The notes beneath the pieces were generated by a model. That model did not search any database. It worked only from the letters and a program-made list of their open reading frames with translations, and was not told the origin of the DNA. 64,000 nt of DNA from Roseococcus pinisoli (GTDB lineage: Bacteria > Pseudomonadota > Alphaproteobacteria > Acetobacterales > Acetobacteraceae). The position numbers and the translations under genes were made by a program. Location: positions 310,001-374,000 of the forward strand of contig NZ_JAHCDA010000002.1 in assembly GCF_018413645.1 (NCBI RefSeq), given 5' to 3'. Shown piece after piece: positions 54,791 through 63,579 of this stretch (its first letter is position 1; every line of letters starts with the position of its first letter).

Positions 54791-55588
54791 TTGCAGGAGG
54801 TGATCCTGGCCGTGGAGGGCGTGTCGCTTCGCTTCGGCGGCGTCCGCGCGCTCACCGATGTGAGCTTCGAGGTCCGGCGCGGCGAGGTCTTCTCCATCAT
54901 CGGTCCGAACGGGGCCGGCAAGACCTCCATGGTCAATTGCATCTCTGGCCGCTACCGCCCGACGGAAGGCCGCATCTCCTTCGATGGCCAGGACATCACG
55001 CGGCTGCCTCCGAGCCGTCGCGCGCCGCTGGGCATCGGCCGGACCTTCCAGAACCTGGCGCTGTTCGGGCACATGACGGTGCTCGACAACATCATGGTCG
55101 GCCGCCACCACTTGCTGAAATCCGGCTTCCTGCGCGGGATGGTCTACTGGCTCGGCGGCGCGCAGACGGAGGAGATCGCACATCGCCGCGAAGTCGAGGA
55201 CATCATCGACTTCCTGGAGATCCAGCACATCCGCAAGGAGCCGGCGGGCACGCTCTCCTACGGGTTGCGCAAACGGGTAGAACTGGCTCGCGCCATCGCC
55301 CTCAAGCCCCGGCTGATCCTGCTGGACGAGCCCATGGCCGGCATGAACCTCGAGGAGAAGGAGGACATGGCGCGCTTCATCCTCGAACTGAACCAGGAAT
55401 GGGGCATGACGGTGCTCATGATCGAGCACGACATGGGCGTGGTGATGGACATCTCCTCGCGCGTGATGGTGCTCGATTTCGGTAAAAAAATCGCCGACGG
55501 CACGCCGGACGAGGTGCTGGCCCATCCGCAGGTTCGCCGCGCCTATCTCGGCGAGGATCTGGATGAAAGCGTGGAGGCCGCCGCGTGA
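54791..55588 (+). CDS. ABC transporter ATP-binding protein (LivG type)
   Basis: A 265-residue cytoplasmic ATPase with Walker A GPNGAGKTS, Q-loop FQNLALF, signature LSYGLRKRVELARAIA (in place of the usual LSGGQ) and Walker B LILLDEP. The TTG start is preceded by GGGGAGG. It belongs to the branched-chain-amino-acid-type (HAAT) group and is the first gene of a six-gene transporter operon. The signature LSYGLRK differs from LSGGQ in a way seen in LivG-type proteins. Confidence 0.87.
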   Translation: MQEVILAVEGVSLRFGGVRALTDVSFEVRRGEVFSIIGPNGAGKTSMVNCISGRYRPTEGRISFDGQDITRLPPSRRAPLGIGRTFQNLALFGHMTVLDNIMVGRHHLLKSGFLRGMVYWLGGAQTEEIAHRREVEDIIDFLEIQHIRKEPAGTLSYGLRKRVELARAIALKPRLILLDEPMAGMNLEEKEDMARFILELNQEWGMTVLMIEHDMGVVMDISSRVMVLDFGKKIADGTPDEVLAHPQVRRAYLGEDLDESVEAAA

Positions 55589-57462
55589 TGGCGCCGGATA
55601 CCCTGCCACGGCTGCTCGCGCATAATGCGGAACGCTACGGCAGCGAGGTGGCGCTGCGCGAGAAGCGCTACGGCATCTGGCACAGCGTGACCTGGGCGCA
55701 GTACCAGGCGCGCACGCGCCTCTTCGCGCTGGGGCTACGACGGCTCGGCATGCAGCCGGGCGAGGTCATCGGCCTCATCGGCGACAATCGGCCGGACTGG
55801 GTGATGGGAGAGGTCGCGGCCCATGCGATCGGCTGTCGCAGCCTAGGCCTCTATCGGGACGCGCTGGAGGATGAGGTCGCCTGGCTGCTGGAGCATTCCG
55901 GTGCCAGCATCGTCTTCGCCGAGGATGAGGAGCAGGTGGACAAGCTGCTCGGCGCCTCGAACCGCCTGCCGGCGCTGCGCTATATTGTCTTCAGCGACCC
56001 GCGCGGGATGCGCAAGCTGGATGATCCACGGCTGCTCTCGGCGCAAGAGCTGGCGAAGATCGGCGCCTCGGAAGACCCCGCCGACTACGATGCGCTGCTG
56101 GCGGCCCAGGACCCCCAGGCCGTCGCCATTCTTTGCACCACCTCGGGCACCACGGCCCGGCCAAAGCTCGCCATGCTGAGCTCAGCCGCGCTGGTGGGGC
56201 ATTGCCGCGCCTATCTGCGGGCCGACCCCAAGGGGCCGCAGGACGAATACGTCTCCGTGCTGCCGCTGCCCTGGATCATGGAGCAGATCTACGCGCTGGG
56301 CTGGAACCTCATCGCGCGCATGAAGGTCAACTTCGTCGAGGAGCCCGAGACGATGATGGCCGATTTCCGCGAGATCGGTCCCAGCTTCGTTCTCTTCGCC
56401 CCCCGCACCTGGGAGGCCCTGGCCGCGGAGGTGCGCGCGCGTGTGCTGGATGCGAGCCCGCTGAAGCGCCGGCTCTACGACGCCGGCATGAAGATGGGCC
56501 TCGCCGCGCTGGATAAGGGCGGCCGAAGTGCTGCGGCGGACCAGATCCTGTTCCGGGCGCTGCGCGATCGGCTCGGCTTCTCCAACCTCACCTCCGCCTC
56601 GACGGGCGGCGCGGCCCTGGGGCCGGAAACCTTCCGCTTTTTCCTCGCGCTCGGCGTGCCGCTGCGGCAGCTCTACGGCCAGACGGAGCTGCTCGGCGCC
56701 TATACGCTGCAGGAGAAGGGCAGGGGCGACTTCGACACCGTCGGCGTGCCCTTCGGCCCGGAGGTCGAGCTGCGGGTGAACGAGCCGGACGCCAATGGCG
56801 TGGGTGAGATCGTCACGCGGCACCCGCACATGTTCCAGGGCTATTTCGGCACGGCGGAGGTCGCCGATATGCGTGACGGCTGGATGCACACGGGCGATGC
56901 CGGATATTTCGACCGGCAGGGCCGCCTGGTCGTGATCGACCGCATCAAGGATATCGCGAGCACCTCCGGCGGCACGCGCTTCAGCCCACAATACATCGAG
57001 AACAAGCTGAAGTTCAGCCCCTATATCGCCGAGGCCGTGGTGCTGGGCGACGGCCGGCCGCACCTCGCAGCCATGATCTGCATCCGCTTCCCGATCGTCA
57101 GCAAATGGGCCGAGCGGCAGCGTATCGCCTTCACCACCTATACGGATCTCGCGGCGCGGCCGCAGGTCCAGGCGCTGCTTGCGGCCGAGGTCGCGCGGGT
57201 GAACGCCACCCTGCCGGAAGCCCAGCGCATCCGTGACTTCCTCCTTCTCTACAAGGAGCTGGACGCCGACGACGATGAGCTGACGCGCACGCGAAAGGTC
57301 CGGCGCGGCGTCATCAACCAGAAGTACGGCGACATCATCGAGGCCATCTACCGGGGCGAGGCCGCCATTCCGGTGGACACCACCATCAGCTTCCAGGACG
57401 GCACCAAGAGCCGCATCCGTACCACCCTCCTGGTCCAGCGCACCGAGAAGGAGGCCGCCTGA
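55588..57462 (+). CDS. AMP-dependent acyl-CoA synthetase embedded in the ABC operon
   Basis: A 624-residue ANL-family ligase. Motifs are TTSGTTARPKLAMLS (the P-loop, with Ala where Gly-Lys is common), YGQTELLGAY, WMHTGDAGYFDRQGRLVVIDR and KDIASTSGGTRFSP. It resembles long-chain/aromatic acyl-CoA ligases of the FadD-related type. Its ATG overlaps the LivG-type stop by one base (TGATG), and it overlaps the permease gene likewise. The classical C-terminal catalytic Lys region is altered, so CoA ligation should be tested. Substrate inferred: a carboxylic acid imported by the transporter. Confidence 0.85.
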   Translation: MAPDTLPRLLAHNAERYGSEVALREKRYGIWHSVTWAQYQARTRLFALGLRRLGMQPGEVIGLIGDNRPDWVMGEVAAHAIGCRSLGLYRDALEDEVAWLLEHSGASIVFAEDEEQVDKLLGASNRLPALRYIVFSDPRGMRKLDDPRLLSAQELAKIGASEDPADYDALLAAQDPQAVAILCTTSGTTARPKLAMLSSAALVGHCRAYLRADPKGPQDEYVSVLPLPWIMEQIYALGWNLIARMKVNFVEEPETMMADFREIGPSFVLFAPRTWEALAAEVRARVLDASPLKRRLYDAGMKMGLAALDKGGRSAAADQILFRALRDRLGFSNLTSASTGGAALGPETFRFFLALGVPLRQLYGQTELLGAYTLQEKGRGDFDTVGVPFGPEVELRVNEPDANGVGEIVTRHPHMFQGYFGTAEVADMRDGWMHTGDAGYFDRQGRLVVIDRIKDIASTSGGTRFSPQYIENKLKFSPYIAEAVVLGDGRPHLAAMICIRFPIVSKWAERQRIAFTTYTDLAARPQVQALLAAEVARVNATLPEAQRIRDFLLLYKELDADDDELTRTRKVRRGVINQKYGDIIEAIYRGEAAIPVDTTISFQDGTKSRIRTTLLVQRTEKEAA

Positions 57463-58355
57463 TGGAATGGGCCCTGCTGCTGCAGCTGGTGTTGAACGGG
57501 CTGATCGTGGGCGCGCTCTACGGCGTTGTCGCGATGAGCTTTGTGCTGATCTACAAGGCCAGCCAGGTGGTGAACTTCGCCCAGGGCGAGTTCATGCTCA
57601 TCGGCGCCTGGGTCTGCTGGTGGCTGCTGACGAAGTGGCAGCTGCCCTTTTGGATCGGCTTCCCGGTCTGCCTGGCCTTCATGACCATTTTCGGTGTCAT
57701 CGTGCAGGTGGTGGTGCTGCGGCCCCTGATCGGCGAGCCGGTGATCAGCGTCATCATGGCGACCGTGGGCCTCTCCATCTTCTTCCAGGCGCTGATGAAG
57801 TGGATGTTCGGCGTCTTCGCGCAGCCTTTCCCGCCGATCTTCCCGGCCGAGCGCCTCTCACTCTTCGGCCTGCAGATCCAGAGCGTCTACCTGCTGTCCC
57901 TGGCGCTCTCGGCCGTGATCATGCTGGGCTTCTGGTGGTTCTTCACCTTCAGCAAGCACGGGCTGGCCATGCGGGCTACGGCCTTCGACCAGCAGGTGGC
58001 GCAGTCGCTGGGTGTGTCCGTCCCGAAGGTCTTCGCCATGTCCTGGGCGATCTCGGCGGTGGTGTCCGCGGTCGCCGGCGTCGTGGTGGGCGTGGTCTCC
58101 GGCGTGAGCTCCGGCCTCAGCTTCTACGGCATCAAGGTCTTTCCGGCGGTGATCCTGGGCGGGCTGGATTCCATCGTCGGCGGGATGCTGGGCGGGCTCA
58201 TTGTCGGCGTGCTCGAGAATCTGGCGCAATATGTGGACGCCCAGTGGCTCAACTGGGGGAACATGACCAATATCGCGCCCTTCTACGCGCTGGTGCTGAT
58301 CCTGCTGATCAAGCCCTATGGGCTCTTCGGCACCAAGAACATCGAGCGCGTCTGA
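57462..58355 (+). CDS. ABC transporter permease (LivH type)
   Basis: A 297-residue inner-membrane protein with about eight hydrophobic segments. It has the LivH-type N-terminus LNGLIVGALYGVVAMSFVLIYKAS and ASQVVNFAQGEF, and near the end GLDSIVGGMLGGLIVGVLENL. One-base overlaps with its neighbours (TGATG) show tight operon packing. With the LivM-type subunit it forms the membrane channel of the importer. Confidence 0.9.
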   Translation: MEWALLLQLVLNGLIVGALYGVVAMSFVLIYKASQVVNFAQGEFMLIGAWVCWWLLTKWQLPFWIGFPVCLAFMTIFGVIVQVVVLRPLIGEPVISVIMATVGLSIFFQALMKWMFGVFAQPFPPIFPAERLSLFGLQIQSVYLLSLALSAVIMLGFWWFFTFSKHGLAMRATAFDQQVAQSLGVSVPKVFAMSWAISAVVSAVAGVVVGVVSGVSSGLSFYGIKVFPAVILGGLDSIVGGMLGGLIVGVLENLAQYVDAQWLNWGNMTNIAPFYALVLILLIKPYGLFGTKNIERV

Positions 58356-59416
58356 TGAGCATGACGCCGTCCGGCGACTTCCGCACCAGCTACGCGGCGG
58401 ACATGACCATCTTCCCTACGCGTAACTCGCGCTTGGCGCTGCTGATCGGGCTGGCGGTGCTGCTCTGCGCGCCGCTGGTCCTCGGGCGCTACGAGCTTTC
58501 GCTGATGATCCAGATCGGCTTTCTGGGCATCGCCGCGCTGGGGCTGAACATCCTGGTGGGCTTCACCGGGCAGATCAGCATCGGCCATGCGGCCTTCTTC
58601 GGCTTCGGCGCCTTCGCTTCGGCCTGGCTGGTCGAGCACGGGGTGCCGGTGCCGCTGGCCATTCCGCTCGCGGGGGTGGCGACGGCGCTGGTCGGCCTCG
58701 TCTTCGGCCTGCCGGCGGCGCGGTTGAAGGGGCTCTACCTCGCCATCGCCACGCTGGCCGCTCAGTTCATCCTTGAGGACTTCTTCGCCCGGGCAAGATG
58801 GTTCACCGGCGGGGTGGCCGGCCGCATCACCGAACCCTTCACGCTGCTCGGCCTGCGCTTCGACCATGACGAGACCTATTTCTACGTGGTGGTCTTCTGG
58901 GTGGTGGTGATGTTCGTGGCCGCCGCCAACCTCATGCGCAGCCGCGACGGCCGGGCGCTGGTGGCGGTGCGCGACCACTACCTCAGCGCCGAGCTGATGG
59001 GCATCAACCTGGCCTATTACCGCACGCTCTCCTTCGGGATCGCAAGCTTCTATGCCGGCGTCGGCGGGGCGCTCTACGCGCACTACCTGCTTTTCGTGAG
59101 CGTCGAGGCCTTCAACATCCTCTTCTCCATCCAGTTCCTGGCGATGGTCATCATCGGCGGGCTGGGCTCCGTCATGGGCAGCCTGATGGGCGCGGCCTTT
59201 ATGGTGCTGATGCCCGAGCTGGTGCAGAGCGCAGCCCAGGCGCTGGAGGGCGGGGCGATCGACCGCGCGCTGTCGCTCGGCGCCTCGATCAACTTCCTGC
59301 GGGAGATGGCGATAGGCGCCGCCATCATCCTCTTCCTGATCTTCGAGCCGGACGGCCTTGCCCGAAGATGGCGGCTGATGAAGGCCTATTGGAAGCTGTA
59401 CCCCTACTCGCACTAA
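58355..59416 (+). CDS. ABC transporter permease (LivM type)
   Basis: A 353-residue inner-membrane protein with the LivM signature GLNILVGFTGQISIGHAAFFGFGAF, LPAARLKGLYLAIATLAAQ and AMVIIGGLGSVMGSLMGAAF. Its ATG overlaps the LivH stop. The LivH and LivM partners together form the translocation pathway. It ends with a basic cytoplasmic tail (KAYWKLYPYSH). Confidence 0.9.
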   Translation: MSMTPSGDFRTSYAADMTIFPTRNSRLALLIGLAVLLCAPLVLGRYELSLMIQIGFLGIAALGLNILVGFTGQISIGHAAFFGFGAFASAWLVEHGVPVPLAIPLAGVATALVGLVFGLPAARLKGLYLAIATLAAQFILEDFFARARWFTGGVAGRITEPFTLLGLRFDHDETYFYVVVFWVVVMFVAAANLMRSRDGRALVAVRDHYLSAELMGINLAYYRTLSFGIASFYAGVGGALYAHYLLFVSVEAFNILFSIQFLAMVIIGGLGSVMGSLMGAAFMVLMPELVQSAAQALEGGAIDRALSLGASINFLREMAIGAAIILFLIFEPDGLARRWRLMKAYWKLYPYSH

Positions 59417-59441
59417 GAAAAACAAAACGGAGGCAACGGAA

Positions 59442-60719
59442 ATGAGGACAACGATCCTTGCGGGCGCGGCGGCGCTGCTGATGACAGCGCCAGCCTTCGC
59501 ACAGGCACCCTATCCCATCGGCCATATCGCGGATTACAGCGGCGCGACCTCCGATGTCGGCGTGCCCTATGGCCGTGGCGTCCAGGACGCGCTGGCCTGG
59601 GTGAACGCCAACCGCCGCATCGGCGGGCGCACCATGAACGTCATGACCATGGATTACGGTTATCAGGCGCAGAGGGCCATCGCGCAGTATCAGGCCTGGA
59701 TGAGCCGCGAGCGCCCGGTCGCGATCCAGGGCTGGGGCACGGCGGACACCGAGGCGCTGACCACCTTCGTCACGCGCGACCGCGTGCCCTATATCTCCGG
59801 CTCCTACTCGGCCGCGCTGACGGATCCCACCGGCCGTGCGCCGCGCGCCGAGAAGGCGGCCCCATTCAACTTCTTCTACGGCCCGTCCTATTCGGACTCG
59901 CTGCGCGCCATGCTGATCTGGGCACAGCAGGACTGGCGGGCCCGCGGCCAGACGGGCCGCCCGCGCTATGTCCATATGGGGGCCAACCATCCCTATCCGA
60001 ACTCGCCCAAGGCGGCAGGCGAGGCGCTGGCGACGGAACTCGGTTTCGACGTGATCCCCGCCATCCAATTCGCCCTGACGCCCGGCGACTACACGGCGCA
60101 GTGCCTGACCCTGAAGAACCAGGGCGCCAACTACGCCTATCTCGGCAACACGGCGGGCTCGAACATCTCCGTGCTGCGCGCCTGCCAGACGGTGGGGGTA
60201 CAGGTGCAGTTCCTCGGCAATGTCTGGGGGATGGACGAGAATGCGATGAAGGCGGCGGGGGCGGCGGCCAATGGTGTCGTCTTCCCGGTTCGCACCTCGG
60301 CGGTCTGGGGCCAGGATGCGCCCGGCATGGCCAATATCCGCGCCATCTCGCGCATCAGCGACCAGGCGGGAACGGCCTATCGGCCCGTGCACTACCTGGC
60401 GGGCGTCTGTGCGGCGATGCTCATGGTGGAAGCCATGGAGACGGCGGCCGAGCGCGGGCAGGTCAACGGCGTCAGCATTCGAGATGGTTTCTACACCCGC
60501 CAGAACTGGGTGCCGAACGGTTTCGACGGCGTCTGCGCCCCGTCCAATTTCACGGCCGAGGACCATCGCGGCACGTTGTCCGTCGCCCTCTACCGCGCTG
60601 TCGTGAACGGCGACACGACGCAGGGCAGCGTGGATGACCTCATGCGCGCAGGTACCATGCGGCTGGAGCCGGTGACCACGATCAACCTCGACCGCCGGCG
60701 CGACTGGCTCGGCTGGTGA
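59442..60719 (+). CDS. Periplasmic substrate-binding protein of the HAAT importer
   Basis: A 425-residue precursor; signal peptide MRTTILAGAAALLMTAPAFA-Q. The mature protein resembles LivJ/LivK-type binding proteins: IGHIADYSGATSDVGVPYGRGVQDALAWVNAN near the N-terminus and repeated GANYAYLGN and GVQVQFLGN blocks. Ligand cannot be read; with an acyl-CoA ligase in the operon an aromatic or fatty carboxylate is more likely than an amino acid. Its stop overlaps the next gene by four bases. Confidence 0.87.
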   Translation: MRTTILAGAAALLMTAPAFAQAPYPIGHIADYSGATSDVGVPYGRGVQDALAWVNANRRIGGRTMNVMTMDYGYQAQRAIAQYQAWMSRERPVAIQGWGTADTEALTTFVTRDRVPYISGSYSAALTDPTGRAPRAEKAAPFNFFYGPSYSDSLRAMLIWAQQDWRARGQTGRPRYVHMGANHPYPNSPKAAGEALATELGFDVIPAIQFALTPGDYTAQCLTLKNQGANYAYLGNTAGSNISVLRACQTVGVQVQFLGNVWGMDENAMKAAGAAANGVVFPVRTSAVWGQDAPGMANIRAISRISDQAGTAYRPVHYLAGVCAAMLMVEAMETAAERGQVNGVSIRDGFYTRQNWVPNGFDGVCAPSNFTAEDHRGTLSVALYRAVVNGDTTQGSVDDLMRAGTMRLEPVTTINLDRRRDWLGW

Positions 60720-61549
60720 GCCAGGCGCAGCCCGCGCAGGAGGCGTCTGCGGCAGCCGGGGAGCTGCTGCTGCAGGTGAACAACATCGAGGTCGTCTACA
60801 ATGACGTCATCCTCGTGCTGCGCGGGTTGTCGCTGGAGGTACCGAAGGGGCGGATCGTGGCCCTTCTCGGGGCCAATGGCGCGGGGAAGTCCACCACGCT
60901 CAAGGCCATCTCGGGCCTGCTGAAGACGGAGGAGGGCGAGGTCACGCGCGGCGAGATCCGCTTCGCCGGCGATCGCATCGACGGGATCGACCCGCACCTC
61001 ATCGTCCGGCGCGGCATCTTCCAGGTGATGGAGGGGCGGCGGATCATCTCGGACATGACCTCCATCGAGAACCTGCGGCTCGGCGCCTTCACCCGCTCGG
61101 ACGGAGAGGTGAAGCGCGATATCGAGATGGTCTTCGAGTATTTCCCGCGATTGAAGGAACGCACGGGCCTCGCCGGCTACCTCTCCGGTGGCGAGCAGCA
61201 GATGCTGGCGATCGGCCGCGCGCTGATGGCACGGCCCAAGCTCATCCTGATGGACGAGCCTTCCATGGGCCTCTCGCCGCTGCTGGTGAAGGAGGTCTTC
61301 TCCATCATCCGGCGGCTGAACCGTGACCTCGGCATCACCATCCTGCTGGTGGAGCAGAATGCGCGCATGGCGCTCTCCGTCGCCGATTACGGCTATGTGA
61401 TGGAGCAGGGGAAGGTCGTGCTGGACGGCACGGCCTCCGCGCTGATGGACAATGAGGATGTGAAGGAATTCTACCTCGGCGGCCACGGCACCGAGCGGAA
61501 GAGCTTTCGCGACATCAAGAGCTACAAGCGGCGCAAGCGCTGGCTTTGA
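60716..61549 (+). CDS. ABC transporter ATP-binding protein (LivF type)
   Basis: A 277-residue ATPase with Walker A GANGAGKST, signature LSGGEQQMLAIGRAL and Walker B LILMDEPSMGLSP. A GTG start overlaps the binding-protein stop (GTGA). It has a basic C-terminal tail (SFRDIKSYKRRKRWL). It completes the importer with two ATPases (the other at 54791-55588), two permeases and one receptor. Confidence 0.9.
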   Translation: MSQAQPAQEASAAAGELLLQVNNIEVVYNDVILVLRGLSLEVPKGRIVALLGANGAGKSTTLKAISGLLKTEEGEVTRGEIRFAGDRIDGIDPHLIVRRGIFQVMEGRRIISDMTSIENLRLGAFTRSDGEVKRDIEMVFEYFPRLKERTGLAGYLSGGEQQMLAIGRALMARPKLILMDEPSMGLSPLLVKEVFSIIRRLNRDLGITILLVEQNARMALSVADYGYVMEQGKVVLDGTASALMDNEDVKEFYLGGHGTERKSFRDIKSYKRRKRWL

Positions 61550-61601
61550 GGCGAGAGGGCGCCGCCCCCTCGCGCTCGATCAATAAACCCTCGGACCTTC
61601 G

Positions 61602-62453
61602 TCAGTCGCGGTAGTCCAGCCCGATATCCAGCACCGTCGCGCTGTGCGTGAGCCAGCCGATCGAGATCAGGTCCACCCCCGTCGCCGCCACGTCCGGCGC
61701 CGTCTCGGGCGTGATCCGGCCGGACGCCTCGGTGATCATGCGGCCGTCGACCAGCGCCACCGCCTCGCGCAGCATCGCCGGTCCCATATTGTCGAGCAGC
61801 ACCGCGTCCAGCTTCAAGGTCAGCGCCTCCTCGAGTTGCGCCAGGCTGTCCACTTCCAGCTCGATCTTCACCATATGGCCGACATGCGCGCGGACGCGCT
61901 CCACTGCGGGCCGAATGCCACCGGCCATGGCGACGTGGTTGTCCTTGATCAGCACGGCGTCATCCAGGCCGAAGCGATGGTTGGAGCCACCGCCGACGCG
62001 CACCGCGTATTTCTGCACGGCCCGCAGGCCTGGCATGGTCTTGCGCGTGCAGCAGATGCTGGCCTTGGTGCCCTTCACCGCCGCGACGATGCGCGCGGTG
62101 GCGCTGGCGATGCCGCTGAGGTGGCAGAGGAAGTTGAGCGCCGTGCGCTCGGCGGTAAGCAATCCGCGCGCCGGACCGGACAGCGTGGCGATGACGTCGC
62201 CGGGGGCGAGGGGGCTGCCATCCGGCCGCTCGACCACCGCTTCGATGCGCGGATCGATCAGGCGGAAGGCCAGCAGGGCCAGATCGAGCCCCGCGATGAC
62301 GCCCGGCTGCCGCGCGACCAGCGCGACGGTGGATCGCGCCTCGGCCGGAATCACGGCTTCCGTCGTCACATCGCCGGCGCGGCCGAGATCCTCGAGCAGC
62401 GCCATGCGCACGAGAGGTTCCAGCATGACCTGGGGCAGGGAAGAAAACGTCAT
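61602..62453 (-). CDS. nadC: Nicotinate-nucleotide pyrophosphorylase (carboxylating)
   Basis: A 283-residue quinolinate phosphoribosyltransferase. Landmarks are TALNFLCHLSGIAS, TRKTMPGLRAVQKYAVRVGGG, HRFGLDDAVLIKDNH and the C-terminal EASGRITPETAPDVAATGVDLIS. It converts quinolinate and PRPP to nicotinate mononucleotide. It lies 10 bp downstream of nadA on the same strand. nadB, the third de novo gene, is not in the window. Confidence 0.95.
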   Translation of the reverse strand: MTFSSLPQVMLEPLVRMALLEDLGRAGDVTTEAVIPAEARSTVALVARQPGVIAGLDLALLAFRLIDPRIEAVVERPDGSPLAPGDVIATLSGPARGLLTAERTALNFLCHLSGIASATARIVAAVKGTKASICCTRKTMPGLRAVQKYAVRVGGGSNHRFGLDDAVLIKDNHVAMAGGIRPAVERVRAHVGHMVKIELEVDSLAQLEEALTLKLDAVLLDNMGPAMLREAVALVDGRMITEASGRITPETAPDVAATGVDLISIGWLTHSATVLDIGLDYRD

Positions 62454-62463
62454 GTCCGGGACC

Positions 62464-63444
62464 TCAGATGGCGAGCATGCGCTCGACGGCGCGGCGCGCG
62501 CGGTCGGCGATCTCGGGGGCGATGGTGACCTCGTGGCGCATTTCCTGCAGCGCGGCGCGGATGCCGGGCAGCGTGATGCGCTTCATGTGCGGGCAGAGAT
62601 TGCAGGGCCGCACGAAGCCCACCTCGGGATACTGCGCGGCCAGGTTGTCGCTCATCGAGCATTCGGTGATGAGAGCGACGCTCGCGGGCCGCTTCTGCGC
62701 GACGAAGTCGTTCATCATCGCGGTCGAGCCGGCGAAGTCCGCCTCGGCCACCACGTCGGGCGGGCATTCCGGATGGGCGAGCACGATGACGCCCGGATGC
62801 CCTTCGCGCAGCTGGCGGATATCGGCCGGGGTGAAGCGCTCATGCACTTCGCAATGGCCGTTCCAGGTGATGACCTCGACGCCTGTCTCGCGTGCCACGT
62901 TCTGCGCCAGGTATTCATCCGGCAGCAGGATCACGCGCGGGACGCCCAGACCCTCCACAATCTTCCGGACATTCCCCGAGGTGCAGCAGATGTCGGACTC
63001 CGCCTTCACGGCGGCCGAGGTGTTCACGTAGGTCACGACCGGCACGCCGGGATGGGCCGCGCGCAGCCCCCGGATATCGGCCGGCGTGATGCTCTCGGCG
63101 AGCGAGCAGCCGGCCTCGGTATCGGGGATCAGCACGGTCTTGCTGGGGTTCAGCAGCTTCGCCGTCTCGGCCATGAAGTGAACGCCGGCCAGCAGGATGA
63201 CATCGGCCTCGACCGACATCGCCTCGCGCGCCAGGGCCAGGCTGTCGCCCACGATGTCGGCGACGCAGTGGAAGATCTCCGGCGTCTGGTAGTTATGCGC
63301 GAGGATGACCGCGCGCCGTTGGCGCTTCAGCTCCAGGATGGCGTCGATCTCCTCGGCGAAGGAGGGCCATTCGATCGGTGGGATGACGTGGCGTACCCGC
63401 TCGTATAGCGGCGCCGTGCGCGCCTGCAGGGCGTTCATGGGCAT
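62464..63444 (-). CDS. nadA: Quinolinate synthase
   Basis: A 326-residue [4Fe-4S] enzyme that makes quinolinate from iminoaspartate and dihydroxyacetone phosphate. Motifs include [38 protein letters not shown] and [13 protein letters not shown], which include the cluster cysteines. The start MPMNALQ at 63444 follows an AT-rich region holding two palindromic operators; an internal ATG at 63438 is a possible alternative. nadC follows. Regulation by the adjacent NrtR-like protein is likely. Confidence 0.95.
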   Translation of the reverse strand: MPMNALQARTAPLYERVRHVIPPIEWPSFAEEIDAILELKRQRRAVILAHNYQTPEIFHCVADIVGDSLALAREAMSVEADVILLAGVHFMAETAKLLNPSKTVLIPDTEAGCSLAESITPADIRGLRAAHPGVPVVTYVNTSAAVKAESDICCTSGNVRKIVEGLGVPRVILLPDEYLAQNVARETGVEVITWNGHCEVHERFTPADIRQLREGHPGVIVLAHPECPPDVVAEADFAGSTAMMNDFVAQKRPASVALITECSMSDNLAAQYPEVGFVRPCNLCPHMKRITLPGIRAALQEMRHEVTIAPEIADRARRAVERMLAI

Positions 63445-63453
63445 GACTCCTCA

Positions 63454-63474
63454 TTATGCTCTTTTAGAGCATTT
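63454..63474 (-). promoter_or_regulatory. Putative NrtR-type operator 1 at nadA
   Basis: TTATGCT-N7-AGCATTT, nearly palindromic and of the same form as operator 2. Within it, ATGCTCTTTTAGAGCAT (63456-63472) is a perfect 7-bp-arm palindrome. It ends 10 bp before the nadA start, where it could block transcription or ribosome access. Confidence 0.6.
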
Positions 63475-63519
63475 CTGGGCCGCAGGACGGCCGGACGGGC
63501 GATCATCACCGCCTGCCAG

Positions 63520-63540
63520 TTATGCTAGAAGTGAGCATAA
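63520..63540 (-). promoter_or_regulatory. Putative NrtR-type operator 2 upstream of nadA
   Basis: A perfect TTATGCT-N7-AGCATAA palindrome, centre 66 bp from operator 1, between the NrtR-like gene and nadA. Confidence 0.6.
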
Positions 63541-63579
63541 GATTGTCAAGGGATCGTCAAACGGCCGACGGGCGGCCGT

